Part shown: piece by piece, positions 1 through 8,650 of the stretch
How positions within the stretch are numbered: the stretch's first letter is position 1
How the letters are laid out: the number at the start of each line of letters is the position of its first letter
From: Pseudomonas kribbensis
Lineage (GTDB): Bacteria; Pseudomonadota; Gammaproteobacteria; Pseudomonadales; Pseudomonadaceae
Direction of reading: 5' to 3'
NCBI RefSeq assembly: GCF_003352185.1
Contig: NZ_CP029608.1
Coordinates: 3,410,001-3,474,000, forward strand
DNA: 64,000 bases
Made by a program: the position numbers and the translations under genes
Notes under the pieces: model-generated
Databases searched by the model: none
What the model was told of the DNA's origin: nothing
Seen by the model: only the letters and a program-made list of their open reading frames with translations

Positions 1-20
1 ATTGCGCTGGGAATCGCAGA

Positions 21-36
21 GTCTCAATAAAGAGAC
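21..36. promoter_or_regulatory. Candidate enhancer site 1 for the 3-hydroxybutyrate operon
   Basis: A GTCTC-N6-GAGAC palindrome. The same palindrome with the same 6-base spacer recurs at 154-169, and both lie upstream of a sigma-54 promoter, which is the usual position for enhancer-binding-protein sites. The activator gene is not in the window. The role is inferred from position and from the repeat. Confidence 0.5.
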
Positions 37-66
37 ACCATTCTCTAGATCCGGACTACATCAAAA

Positions 67-134
67 GCTTCGCGGGCAAGCCCGCTCCCACAGGGGAAAG
101 CGTTCAACTGTGGGAGCGGGCTTGCCCGCGAAAG
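67..134. repeat. REP inverted-repeat pair
   Basis: Arms at about 69-92 and 109-132 are inverted copies of a REP core containing GTGGGAGCGGGCTTG, with a 16-base loop. This is a typical Pseudomonas REP doublet. It sits between the two candidate enhancer sites of the permease operon. Confidence 0.9.
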
Positions 135-153
135 CGCCATCACAGCCATAAAA

Positions 154-169
154 GTCTCAAAACAGAGAC
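154..169. promoter_or_regulatory. Candidate enhancer site 2 for the 3-hydroxybutyrate operon
   Basis: A second GTCTC-N6-GAGAC palindrome, about 65 bases upstream of the -24 element of the sigma-54 promoter. The arms and spacing match the copy at 21-36. Binding by a sigma-54 activator is an inference. Confidence 0.5.
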
Positions 170-232
170 AAAACCTCGAAAGCCGCCTTCAAAAATCAAA
201 CTAATTCCTTTTATTTCAATAAGTTAACCATC

Positions 233-248
233 TGGCACAGTTCTCGCT
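233..248 (+). promoter_or_regulatory. Sigma-54 (RpoN) promoter
   Basis: The sequence TGGCACAGTTCTCGCT has the -24 GG and -12 GC dinucleotides exactly ten bases apart, and TGGCAC matches the -24 consensus. It lies about 55 bases before the permease start. In P. aeruginosa, 3-hydroxybutyrate use is controlled by RpoN and an enhancer-binding protein, which fits this site. Confidence 0.75.
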
Positions 249-303
249 AAAGCCCCTCTCACACCCGTTCCACCCACAAAAATAACAATCGAAGGAGCAC
301 ACC

Positions 304-1695
304 ATGAGTGTGATCATCGCCTTGGCAGCCCTCGCGCTGCTGATGCTCGCGGCCTACCGTGGCTACAGCGTTATCCTTTTTGCCCCGATTGCCGCCCTCG
401 GCGCCGTCCTGCTCACCGACCCGTCCGCTGTCGCCCCCGCCTTCACCGGGGTGTTCATGGAGAAGATGGTCGGCTTCATCAAACTCTACTTTCCCGTGTT
501 CCTGCTCGGCGCCGTGTTCGGCAAACTGATCGAGCTGTCGGGATTCTCGCGGTCGATTGTCGCGGCAGCGATTCGCTTGCTCGGCACGCGCCAGGCAATG
601 CTGGTGATCGTGCTGGTCTGCGCCCTGCTCACCTACGGCGGCGTTTCGCTGTTCGTGGTGGTGTTTGCGGTCTACCCGTTCGCAGCGGAAATGTTCCGCC
701 AGAGCAACATCCCCAAGCGCCTGATCCCGGCGACCATCGCCCTCGGCGCGTTCTCGTTCACCATGGACGCCCTGCCCGGCACGCCACAGATCCAGAACAT
801 CATCCCCAGCGCCTTCTTCAACACCACCGCATGGGCAGCACCCTGGTTGGGTGTGATCGGGACGATTTTCGTGTTCTGCGCCGGCATGCTGTTCTTGCAG
901 CGTCAGCGCAACAAGGCTCAGCGTGCCGGTGAAGGCTACGGCACCGAACTGCGCAACGAACCGGAAACTGCCGAAGACCTGAAATTGCCCAACCCGTGGA
1001 TCGCCCTGTCGCCGTTGCTGGCAGTGGGCATCATGAACCTGCTGTTCACCCAATGGATTCCGCAGTGGTACGGCAAGACCCACAGCCTCGCGCTGCCAGG
1101 CATGGCCGCACCGGTTACCACTGAAATTGCCAAGCTCACCGCGATCTGGGCGGTGCAGGCTGCTTTGCTGGTGGGCATCCTGATGGTGCTGGCATTCGGT
1201 TTTAAAGCGATCAAAAGCAAGCTCGCCGAGGGCAGCAAAAGCGCGGTCAGCGGCGCACTGCTGGCGGCGATGAACACCGCGTCGGAATACGGTTTCGGCG
1301 CGGTCATCGCCTCGTTGCCGGGTTTTCTGGTGCTGGCCGACTGGCTCAAGAGCATTCCCAATCCGCTGGTCAACGAAGCGATCACCGTGACCCTGCTGGC
1401 CGGCATCACCGGCTCCGCGTCGGGCGGTATGAGCATCGCCCTGGCGGCGATGTCTGAACAATTCATCAGCGCCGCCCACGCCGCCAACATTCCGCTGGAA
1501 GTGCTGCACCGGGTGGCCGCGATGGCCAGCGGCGGCATGGACACCTTGCCGCACAACGGCGCGGTCATCACGTTGCTGGCGGTCACCGGTCTGACTCACC
1601 GTGAGGCCTACAAGGACATTTTCTGTATTACGCTGATCAAGACCCTGGCGGTTTTCGTGGTAATCGGCACTTTCTACGCCACTGGCATTGTGTGA
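304..1695 (+). CDS. GntP-family permease, probably for 3-hydroxybutyrate
   Basis: A 463-residue, very hydrophobic inner-membrane protein with about a dozen membrane segments from the N terminus onward, matching the gluconate permease (GntP) family in length and character. An AAGGAG ribosome site lies just before the ATG. The next two genes make 3-hydroxybutyrate dehydrogenase and acetoacetyl-CoA synthetase, so the likely substrate is (R)-3-hydroxybutyrate rather than gluconate. The first gene of the operon, it is probably transcribed from the sigma-54 promoter at 233-248. Substrate is inferred from context; family membership is clear. Confidence 0.85.
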   Translation: MSVIIALAALALLMLAAYRGYSVILFAPIAALGAVLLTDPSAVAPAFTGVFMEKMVGFIKLYFPVFLLGAVFGKLIELSGFSRSIVAAAIRLLGTRQAMLVIVLVCALLTYGGVSLFVVVFAVYPFAAEMFRQSNIPKRLIPATIALGAFSFTMDALPGTPQIQNIIPSAFFNTTAWAAPWLGVIGTIFVFCAGMLFLQRQRNKAQRAGEGYGTELRNEPETAEDLKLPNPWIALSPLLAVGIMNLLFTQWIPQWYGKTHSLALPGMAAPVTTEIAKLTAIWAVQAALLVGILMVLAFGFKAIKSKLAEGSKSAVSGALLAAMNTASEYGFGAVIASLPGFLVLADWLKSIPNPLVNEAITVTLLAGITGSASGGMSIALAAMSEQFISAAHAANIPLEVLHRVAAMASGGMDTLPHNGAVITLLAVTGLTHREAYKDIFCITLIKTLAVFVVIGTFYATGIV

Positions 1696-1702
1696 GGTAT
1701 TC

Positions 1703-2476
1703 ATGACGACTCTTTCTGGCAAGACCGCACTGGTCACCGGCTCCACCAGCGGCATCGGGCTGGGCATTGCGCTCACGCTGGCCAAGGCCGGCGCCAACCT
1801 GATCCTCAACGGCTTTGGCGATGCTTCGAAGGTGATTGCCGAAGTCGAGCAGTTCGGCGGCAAGGTCGGCCATCACCCGGCGGACGTCAGCAGCCCCGAG
1901 CAGATCGCCGACATGATCGCCTACGCCGAGCGCGAGTTCGGCGGCGTGGACATTCTGGTCAACAACGCCGGTATCCAGCATGTCGCGGCGGTTGAGGAAT
2001 TTCCGGTTGAGCGTTGGGATTCGATCATCGCCATCAACCTGTCGTCGGTGTTTCACAGCACCCGCCTGAGCCTGCCGGGCATGCGCGCCAAGGGCTGGGG
2101 GCGAATCGTCAACATCGCCTCGGTCCACGGCCTGGTCGGTTCCACCGGCAAGGCGGCGTATGTGGCGGCCAAACATGGCGTGATCGGCCTGACCAAGGTC
2201 GTCGGCCTGGAAACCGCCGCCAGCAACGTCACTTGCAACGCCATCTGCCCGGGCTGGGTGCTGACGCCGCTGGTGCAGAAGCAGATCGATGATCGCGCGG
2301 CCAAGGGTGTCGACCCGCAGCAGGCGCAACACGATCTGCTGGCCGAGAAACAGCCGTCGCTGGAGTTCGTCACCCCGGCGCATTTGGGTGAACTGGTGCT
2401 GTTCCTGTGCAGCGAGGCCGGCAGCCAGGTGCGCGGCGCCGCGTGGAATATCGATGGCGGGTGGCTCGCGCAGTAA
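1703..2476 (+). CDS. bdhA: 3-hydroxybutyrate dehydrogenase (SDR family)
   Basis: A 257-residue cytoplasmic short-chain dehydrogenase that oxidises (R)-3-hydroxybutyrate to acetoacetate with NAD. The N-terminal cofactor motif TGSTSGIG lies at about residues 12-19, NNAG near residue 90, the catalytic serine in NIASVHG and the YVAAK active-site tyrosine-lysine near residues 153-157. The C-terminal DGGW is also typical. The start chosen is the ATG at 1703, seven bases after the permease stop. It sits between a permease and acetoacetyl-CoA synthetase, which is the evidence for this substrate over other SDR roles. Confidence 0.9.
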   Translation: MTTLSGKTALVTGSTSGIGLGIALTLAKAGANLILNGFGDASKVIAEVEQFGGKVGHHPADVSSPEQIADMIAYAEREFGGVDILVNNAGIQHVAAVEEFPVERWDSIIAINLSSVFHSTRLSLPGMRAKGWGRIVNIASVHGLVGSTGKAAYVAAKHGVIGLTKVVGLETAASNVTCNAICPGWVLTPLVQKQIDDRAAKGVDPQQAQHDLLAEKQPSLEFVTPAHLGELVLFLCSEAGSQVRGAAWNIDGGWLAQ

Positions 2477-2490
2477 GCTTGCAACTGATC

Positions 2491-2512
2491 GCTCCCACGC
2501 CGTCGTGGGAGC
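2491..2512. repeat. Short REP-derived hairpin
   Basis: GCTCCCACG and its inverted copy CGTGGGAGC are separated by four bases. It lies between the dehydrogenase and synthetase genes. It resembles the tip of a REP element; it could also stabilise the mRNA end of the first two genes. Confidence 0.55.
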
Positions 2513-2539
2513 CTTCTGACAAACAATAAGAGGCAAACC

Positions 2540-4495
2540 ATGTCCGACATCCTCTGGCAGCCCGATGCCAAACGCATTGCCCGGTCCCGCATGGACGGTT
2601 TTCGGCGCTTCATCATCCAGCGCCATCACGTGCACCTCGATGACTACCCGGCCCTGCACAAATGGTCCATCGACCAGCGCGAGGCGTTCTGGCAGGCGAT
2701 CGTGGATTTCTTCGGTATCAGCTTTCACACCCAGCCCGACGCGGTCCTGCGCGAAGGCCTGAAGATGCCCGGTGCCGAATGGTTTCCCGGCGCTACGTTG
2801 AACTTCGCCGAACACCTGCTGAGCCGACGGGACGATGCCATCGCGGTAATCGCCATCGGCGAAAACGGCCAGCGTGAATTGTTGACCTGGGCCGAACTGG
2901 CCCAGCAAGTCGCCGGGTTCCAGGCCAGCCTGCAAGCGGCCGGCGTCGTTGTTGGCGACCGGGTCGCAGCCTGCATGCCCAACACCTGGCAAACCCTGGT
3001 GGCGATGCTCGCGACCACCAGTCTCGGGGCGATCTGGTCCTGTTCCTCGCCGGACTTCGGCACCCACGGCGTGATCGACCGTTTTGGCCAGATCGAACCC
3101 AAAGTGCTGATCACCTGCGCCGGTTACCGTTACGCCGGCAAAGAGATCGACCAGACCGTCAAGATCAACGAAATCCTCGAACAGCTGCCGACCTTGCAAC
3201 AGCTGATCATCGTGCCTTACGCACGCCCTCACGCCCATGCCAAGGATTACCGGACACCCGCCAACGTCACATTGTGGGACGACTTCTATGAACCGGGCGA
3301 TGAGCCGCAATTTGTGCCGGTGCCGTTCGACCATCCGCTGTACGTGCTGTATTCCAGCGGCACCACCGGCGTGCCGAAGTGCATCGTTCACAGCACCGGT
3401 GGCGTGTTGCTGCAACACGTCAAGGAGCACGGATTGCATGTCGATCTGGGCCCCGGCGACCGCTTGTTCTATTACACGACTTGCGGCTGGATGATGTGGA
3501 ACTGGCTGGTGTCGGCACTGGCGGTCGGCAGCGCGGTGGTGCTCTATGACGGTTCACCGTTTTATCCGGACAACCAGCGAATGCTGGAGCTGCTCGACGA
3601 CGAGCAAGTCAGCGTGTTCGGCACCAGCCCGAAATTCCTCGCGACTCTGGAAAGCAGCGGCATCAAGCCCCGTGAAAGCCATGACCTGAGCCAGCTGAAA
3701 ACCCTGCTCTGTACTGGTTCTGCGCTTTCGCCGCAGAGTTATGACTTCGTCTATCGCGACTTCAAACCGGACGTCTGCCTTTCCTCGATGTCCGGCGGTA
3801 CGGACATCGTGTCCTGCTTCGTCAACGGCAACCCGATGTCGGCCGTACGCCGGGGCGAGATCATGGGCAAAAGCCTGGCCATGGCGGTCGAAGTTTGGAA
3901 CGACGCCGGGCAGCCGGTGATCGGCAAAAAAGGCGAGCTGGTGTGTACCCGGCCATTCCCGGCCATGCCCATCGGACTCTGGAACGACCCCGATGGCGAA
4001 AAGCTGTGCAAATCCTATTTCAGCCTGTTTCCTGGCGTCTGGGCCCAGGGCGATTACGCCGAAGAGTTGCCCCACGGCGGGATGCTGATTCACGGGCGCT
4101 CCGACGCCGTGCTCAACCCCGGTGGCGTTCGCATCGGTACGGCGGAAATCTACCGTCAGGTGGAGAAAGTCCCGCAAGTGCTGGACAGCATCGCCATCGG
4201 CCAACAATGGCAGGACGACGTGCGCGTCGTACTGTTCGTGCGCCTCAAGGAAGGCGTAACGCTGGATGACGCGCTGCAACAGCAGATCCGCCAGGTGATC
4301 CGTGTCAACACCACACCGCGCCATGTACCGGCGAAAATCGTCGCGGTCACCGATATTCCGCGCACCATCAGCGGCAAAGTGGTGGAGCTGGCCGTGCGCA
4401 ATGTGGTGCATGGCCAGCCAGTCAAAAACACTGATGCATTGGCCAATCCAGAAGCGCTTGAGCAGTTCCGCAATCGGGTCGAACTTCGCGATTGA
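2540..4495 (+). CDS. aacS: Acetoacetyl-CoA synthetase (acetoacetate-CoA ligase)
   Basis: A 651-residue cytoplasmic enzyme of the ANL adenylate-forming family. It activates acetoacetate to acetoacetyl-CoA with ATP, so the product of the preceding dehydrogenase can enter thiolysis. The AMP-binding P-loop YSSGTTGVPK lies at about residues 271-280, and the lysine loop TISGKVVE near residue 613. Its length matches acetoacetyl-CoA synthetases (about 650) and exceeds most other ANL ligases. AAGAGGC precedes the ATG. It is the last gene of the operon and converges with the reverse-strand ATPase gene six bases later. Confidence 0.9.
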   Translation: MSDILWQPDAKRIARSRMDGFRRFIIQRHHVHLDDYPALHKWSIDQREAFWQAIVDFFGISFHTQPDAVLREGLKMPGAEWFPGATLNFAEHLLSRRDDAIAVIAIGENGQRELLTWAELAQQVAGFQASLQAAGVVVGDRVAACMPNTWQTLVAMLATTSLGAIWSCSSPDFGTHGVIDRFGQIEPKVLITCAGYRYAGKEIDQTVKINEILEQLPTLQQLIIVPYARPHAHAKDYRTPANVTLWDDFYEPGDEPQFVPVPFDHPLYVLYSSGTTGVPKCIVHSTGGVLLQHVKEHGLHVDLGPGDRLFYYTTCGWMMWNWLVSALAVGSAVVLYDGSPFYPDNQRMLELLDDEQVSVFGTSPKFLATLESSGIKPRESHDLSQLKTLLCTGSALSPQSYDFVYRDFKPDVCLSSMSGGTDIVSCFVNGNPMSAVRRGEIMGKSLAMAVEVWNDAGQPVIGKKGELVCTRPFPAMPIGLWNDPDGEKLCKSYFSLFPGVWAQGDYAEELPHGGMLIHGRSDAVLNPGGVRIGTAEIYRQVEKVPQVLDSIAIGQQWQDDVRVVLFVRLKEGVTLDDALQQQIRQVIRVNTTPRHVPAKIVAVTDIPRTISGKVVELAVRNVVHGQPVKNTDALANPEALEQFRNRVELRD

Positions 4496-4501
4496 CGCCT
4501 G

Positions 4502-5611
4502 TCAGTCCACCAGTCCCCACTCGCCGGTCGATGGTGGTGGGGACGGGACGGTATCGGCATGCAGCTTCAGACGCAGGCGCAGGTTGTTCACCGAGTCTGC
4601 GTTTTTCAGAGCCTCGTCTTCATCGATCACCCCTTCCGCCACCAGCGCGAACAGTGCAGCGTCAAAGGTCTGCATGCCCAGTTCCGCCGATTTTTCCATG
4701 ATGGTTTTCAGTTCGCCGAAGTCATTGCGCCGGATCAGGTCGGCAATCGTCGGCGTACCGAGCATGACTTCTGCTGCCGCCCGTCGCTGGCCGTCCCGAG
4801 TTCGTACCAGACGCTGGGATACAAACACCTTCAGGTGATTGCCCAAGGCATGCAGCAATTGCGACCGGCGCTCTTCGGGGAAGAAGTTGATGATCCGGTC
4901 CAGCGCCTGATTGGCGTTATTGGCATGCAAGGTCGACAACACCAGATGCCCGGTTTCGGCGAATGCCAGTGCATGCTCCATGGTCTCGCGATCGCGTATC
5001 TCGCCAATCAGCACTACGTCCGGGGCCTGGCGCAGGGTGTTTTTCAACGCCGCATGAAAACTTCGGGTATCGACGCCGACTTCCCGCTGGTTGATGATCG
5101 AGCGCTTGTGCCGATGAATGTATTCCACCGGATCTTCTATGGTGATGATATGTCCGCTGCTGTGGCGGTTGCGATGATCGATCAGCGCGGCCAGGGAGGT
5201 GGACTTGCCCGAGTCGGTGGCGCCGACGAACAGGATCAGCCCTTGCTTGAGCATCACCGTTTCCAGCAGTACAGACGGCAGTTTGAGGTCTTCGAACCGG
5301 GGGATATCGAGCTTGACGTTGCGGATCACGATCGACACATCATTACGCTGCTTGAAGATGTTGACCCGAAATCGCCCGATGCCCGTGCGGGAGATTGCCA
5401 GGTTCATTTCCAGCTCCCGGTCGAACTCCCGACGCTGCTCGGCGTCCATCAGGGACGCGGCGACAGTTGCCACCTCACCGGGCTTGAACGGTTGTTCACC
5501 CAGAGGCGTCAGTACCCCGTCAAACCGCGCGCTCGGCGGTGCGCCCGTGGACAGGAACAGATCCGAGCCGTGACGGCTCGCCAGTTGTTTGAGCAGTGCG
5601 TCGATTTCCAT
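4502..5611 (-). CDS. PilT/PilU-like type IV pilus retraction ATPase, orphan
   Basis: A 369-residue hexameric secretion-type ATPase of the PilT/PilU group. Walker A is GATDSGKS at residues 130-137, followed by an Asp box (ITIEDPVEYIH), Walker B (VVLIGEIRD) and a His box (LSTLHANNA). The closing part (ELGMQTFDAALF, then LRLRLKL) resembles PilU more than PilT. The start chosen gives MEIDALL, the family's usual beginning; an upstream in-frame start would add 12 atypical residues. No pilus gene lies next to it, so it is an extra copy outside the pil clusters. It probably powers or modifies pilus retraction, but its partner pilus cannot be named from this window. Confidence 0.85.
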   Translation of the reverse strand: MEIDALLKQLASRHGSDLFLSTGAPPSARFDGVLTPLGEQPFKPGEVATVAASLMDAEQRREFDRELEMNLAISRTGIGRFRVNIFKQRNDVSIVIRNVKLDIPRFEDLKLPSVLLETVMLKQGLILFVGATDSGKSTSLAALIDHRNRHSSGHIITIEDPVEYIHRHKRSIINQREVGVDTRSFHAALKNTLRQAPDVVLIGEIRDRETMEHALAFAETGHLVLSTLHANNANQALDRIINFFPEERRSQLLHALGNHLKVFVSQRLVRTRDGQRRAAAEVMLGTPTIADLIRRNDFGELKTIMEKSAELGMQTFDAALFALVAEGVIDEDEALKNADSVNNLRLRLKLHADTVPSPPPSTGEWGLVD

Positions 5612-5738
5612 GGCCAGTAACACCCGCGAAGCTTTCAATGAACACAAGACCGTGCGTCGTGACGCGACGGGCCTTTCAGCGTCTACCGCACTAGGATAGT
5701 AGACGCCGCCTCACCGACCGACGCTCAGGACTGATGTG

Positions 5739-8276
5739 ATGAACGCTGTACCGAACACCAACGACGCCCAGGCATTGATCGCCCGCACCGACTGGAGCCG
5801 CAGCCCGCTCGGCAGCGCCGGTACCTGGCCGCAGAGCCTGCGCACCGCGGTGGACATCGTGATTCACTCGCCGATGCCGATGCTGCTGTTGTGGGGTCCG
5901 CAGCTCACCCAGATCTACAACAACGGCTTCGCGGTACTGGCCGGCAACAAGCATCCACACGCTTTCGGACAGCCGGCGCACCAGATATGGCCTGAACTTC
6001 GAGACTTTACCGACCCGATTTACAGCGCCGTCCTACAAGGCCAGGTGCGAACCTACAGCGAACGTCGCTTCACCCTGCAACGGGACGGCAAGGAATCCGA
6101 CTTCTGGCTGGACCTGACTTACAGCCCGATTCGCGACGAAAGCGCGCAAGTGGCCGGCATTCTGGTCACCGCCATCGAGACCAACGAACGCCGACGCATC
6201 GCCCTGGAACTCAAGCAGCGTTCCGAAGAAAGCCTCAAGGCGCAAAAACAGACCGAGGAGCGCCTGCAACTGGCGCTGGCAGCCACCGACGCGGTCGGCA
6301 CCTGGGACTGGGACATCGGTCAGGACCGTTTCATCGCCGATGCGCACTTCGCCCAGTTGCACGGGGTCGACCCGGCACTGGCCAGTCAGCTGCCGATCAG
6401 TGAATACCTGCACGGCGTGCATCCCGAGGACCGCGCGCTGATCGCCCGCAGCATCAAACATTGCATCACCCATGGCACCGAATACGCTGAGGAATATCGC
6501 CTGTTGCAGGCCAATGGCGACGTACGCTGGGTATTTGCGCGCGGGCGTTGCTACAAGGATCATCACGGGCGGCCAATGCGCTTTCTCGGCGCGGCGCTGG
6601 ACCTGACCGAACGCAAGCACACCGAGCAGGCCCTGCGCCAAAGCCAGACCGAGTTGCAACTGATCATTAACGCGATGCCGATCCTGATCAGCTACGTTGA
6701 CCGCGAAGAGCGTTTTCGCCTGAACAACGCCGCGTACCTGGACTGGTACGGGCTGACTCCGCAGGAGCTGTACGGTCGCACGATCCGCGAAGTGATCGGC
6801 GAAGAGTCCTACTTTCTGCGCGCCCCGTACATCGCCGAAGCCCTGGCCGGCCGCCCTTGCTCGTTCAGTCTTTACACCCCCCATCGCGATGGCACTCAAC
6901 GCCACGCCTTGATGAACTACCTGCCACGCCACGGCCCGGACGGCGCGGTGAACGGTTTCTACATCTTCGTGATCGACGAGACCGAACGCAAAAAAACCGA
7001 AGAAGCCCTGCGCAACCTCAATGAAACCCTTGAGGAACGCGTCAGCGCGCGTACCGAGCAACTGGCCCAGGCCAACCAGCGCCTGCAGAACGAAATGTTC
7101 GAACGCGAACGCGCCGAAGATGCCCTGCGCCACGCGCAGAAAATGGAAGCGGTCGGTCAGCTCACCGGCGGCATTGCCCATGACTTCAACAACATGCTGA
7201 CCGGAATCATCGGCAGCCTCGACCTGATGCAGCGCTACATCGCCAGTGGCCGCGCCGATGAGATCGGCCGGTTCACCGACGCGGCCGTGTCATCGGCCAA
7301 TCGCGCCGCGGCGTTGACCCACCGCTTGCTGGCGTTTTCCCGGCGCCAGTCACTGGACCGCAAGACGATCAATGTCAACGAACTGATCCATTCCCTGGAA
7401 GACCTGATCCGCCGTACCAAAGGCGACCCGATCGAACTGACCTTGCGCCTGGCCGACAACGTCTGGCCCGTCAGCACCGATGTAAGCCAATTGGAAAACG
7501 CCCTGCTCAACCTGGTGATCAACGCCCGCGACGCCATGCCGGATGGCGGCGAGCTGCTGATCGAAACGGCTAACGTGTACCTCGACGGCAACGACATCAC
7601 CACCCTCGAACCGGTCAAGGCCGGTGATTACCTGATGCTCGCGGTAAGCGACAACGGTACCGGCATGACGCCGTCGGTGCGATCCAAGGCCTTCGACCCG
7701 TTCTTCACCACCAAACCGATTGGCCAGGGCACCGGGCTCGGGTTGTCGATGATTTATGGCTTTGCCCAGCAATCCGGCGGGCACGTCAGCCTCGACAGCC
7801 TGCCGGGCCAGGGCACCTGCGTACGCCTGTACCTGCCTCGCCTGCATTCTCTGGTGGCGGAACCGGTAGTGACGGAAGAAACAACGCAGACACCCGCCGT
7901 CGCGACCGGGGAAACCGTGGTAGTGGTCGAGGACGATCCGGCGGTGCGCATGCTGGTCATGGACTTGCTTAAGGAGCTGGGTTATCGCGCCCACGAGGCC
8001 GAAGACGCCAAGGGTGCCCTGCCGTTGCTGGAGTCCGACCTGCGCGTCGACCTGCTGGTGACCGATGTCGGCCTGCCGGGCATGAACGGCCGGCAACTGG
8101 CGGAAATCGCCCGTCAGCACCGTCCGGGGCTCAAAGTGCTGTTCATGACCGGCTATGCGCAGAAAGCCGCCGAACGCCAGGGTTTCCTGGAAGACGGCAT
8201 GGACATGGTAGCCAAGCCGTTCTCCATTGATCTTCTGGCTGGCAAGATCCGTACGATGATCAGCCAAAACCCGTGA
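5739..8276 (+). CDS. Hybrid sensor histidine kinase with three PAS regions and a receiver
   Basis: An 845-residue signalling protein without signal peptide or membrane segments, so a cytoplasmic sensor. A divergent PAS region lies at about residues 15-150, two PAS/PAC modules at about 175-295 and 300-420, then a coiled coil and a HisKA domain (GGIAHDFNN, phosphoacceptor His near 480). The ATPase domain has NLVINARDAM, DNGTGM and GQGTGLGLSM. A receiver follows from about 724, with the phosphoacceptor Asp in VTDVGLPGMNG near 776 and the conserved Lys in AKPF. The ATG at 5739 has AGGA eight bases upstream; a GTG one codon earlier is the alternative. No response regulator adjoins it, so target and signal are unknown. 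Confidence 0.88.
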   Translation: MNAVPNTNDAQALIARTDWSRSPLGSAGTWPQSLRTAVDIVIHSPMPMLLLWGPQLTQIYNNGFAVLAGNKHPHAFGQPAHQIWPELRDFTDPIYSAVLQGQVRTYSERRFTLQRDGKESDFWLDLTYSPIRDESAQVAGILVTAIETNERRRIALELKQRSEESLKAQKQTEERLQLALAATDAVGTWDWDIGQDRFIADAHFAQLHGVDPALASQLPISEYLHGVHPEDRALIARSIKHCITHGTEYAEEYRLLQANGDVRWVFARGRCYKDHHGRPMRFLGAALDLTERKHTEQALRQSQTELQLIINAMPILISYVDREERFRLNNAAYLDWYGLTPQELYGRTIREVIGEESYFLRAPYIAEALAGRPCSFSLYTPHRDGTQRHALMNYLPRHGPDGAVNGFYIFVIDETERKKTEEALRNLNETLEERVSARTEQLAQANQRLQNEMFERERAEDALRHAQKMEAVGQLTGGIAHDFNNMLTGIIGSLDLMQRYIASGRADEIGRFTDAAVSSANRAAALTHRLLAFSRRQSLDRKTINVNELIHSLEDLIRRTKGDPIELTLRLADNVWPVSTDVSQLENALLNLVINARDAMPDGGELLIETANVYLDGNDITTLEPVKAGDYLMLAVSDNGTGMTPSVRSKAFDPFFTTKPIGQGTGLGLSMIYGFAQQSGGHVSLDSLPGQGTCVRLYLPRLHSLVAEPVVTEETTQTPAVATGETVVVVEDDPAVRMLVMDLLKELGYRAHEAEDAKGALPLLESDLRVDLLVTDVGLPGMNGRQLAEIARQHRPGLKVLFMTGYAQKAAERQGFLEDGMDMVAKPFSIDLLAGKIRTMISQNP

Positions 8277-8326
8277 CTTGAGGCATAATCCGCGCCCCGC
8301 CGTCACCCCGCTACAGGTATTGCACG

Positions 8327-8602
8327 ATGAAAGCCCAAGCCCGCCACATTCTGGTCAAGACTGCCGATGAGGCTGAAAAACTCAAACAACGCATCGCCAA
8401 CGGTGAAGCGTTCGATGTGCTGGCGAAGAAGTTTTCGACCTGCCCATCCGGCAAGCGCGGCGGCGATCTGGGTGAAGTGCGGCCGGGGCAGATGGTCGGC
8501 GCCATCGACGCAGTGATCTTCAAGAAACCGCTGCGCACCGTGCACGGGCCGATCAAGAGCAAGTTCGGCTATCACCTGGTACAGGTGTTTTTCCGCGACT
8601 GA
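8327..8602 (+). CDS. ppiC: Small parvulin-type peptidyl-prolyl isomerase
   Basis: A 91-residue single-domain rotamase, close in length to E. coli PpiC (93). Parvulin signatures include ARHILVK at the start, the middle stretch FSTCPSGKRGGDLGE, and the end GPIKSKFGYHLVQV. No signal peptide is present, so it should act in the cytoplasm, catalysing cis-trans isomerisation of prolyl bonds. It stands alone between the hybrid kinase and the converging sugar-kinase gene. Confidence 0.92.
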   Translation: MKAQARHILVKTADEAEKLKQRIANGEAFDVLAKKFSTCPSGKRGGDLGEVRPGQMVGAIDAVIFKKPLRTVHGPIKSKFGYHLVQVFFRD

Positions 8603-8650
8603 TCCAGTGCCCTTAAGGCGCAGCTTCGGCAGCGCCTTAAGGGATCGGAT

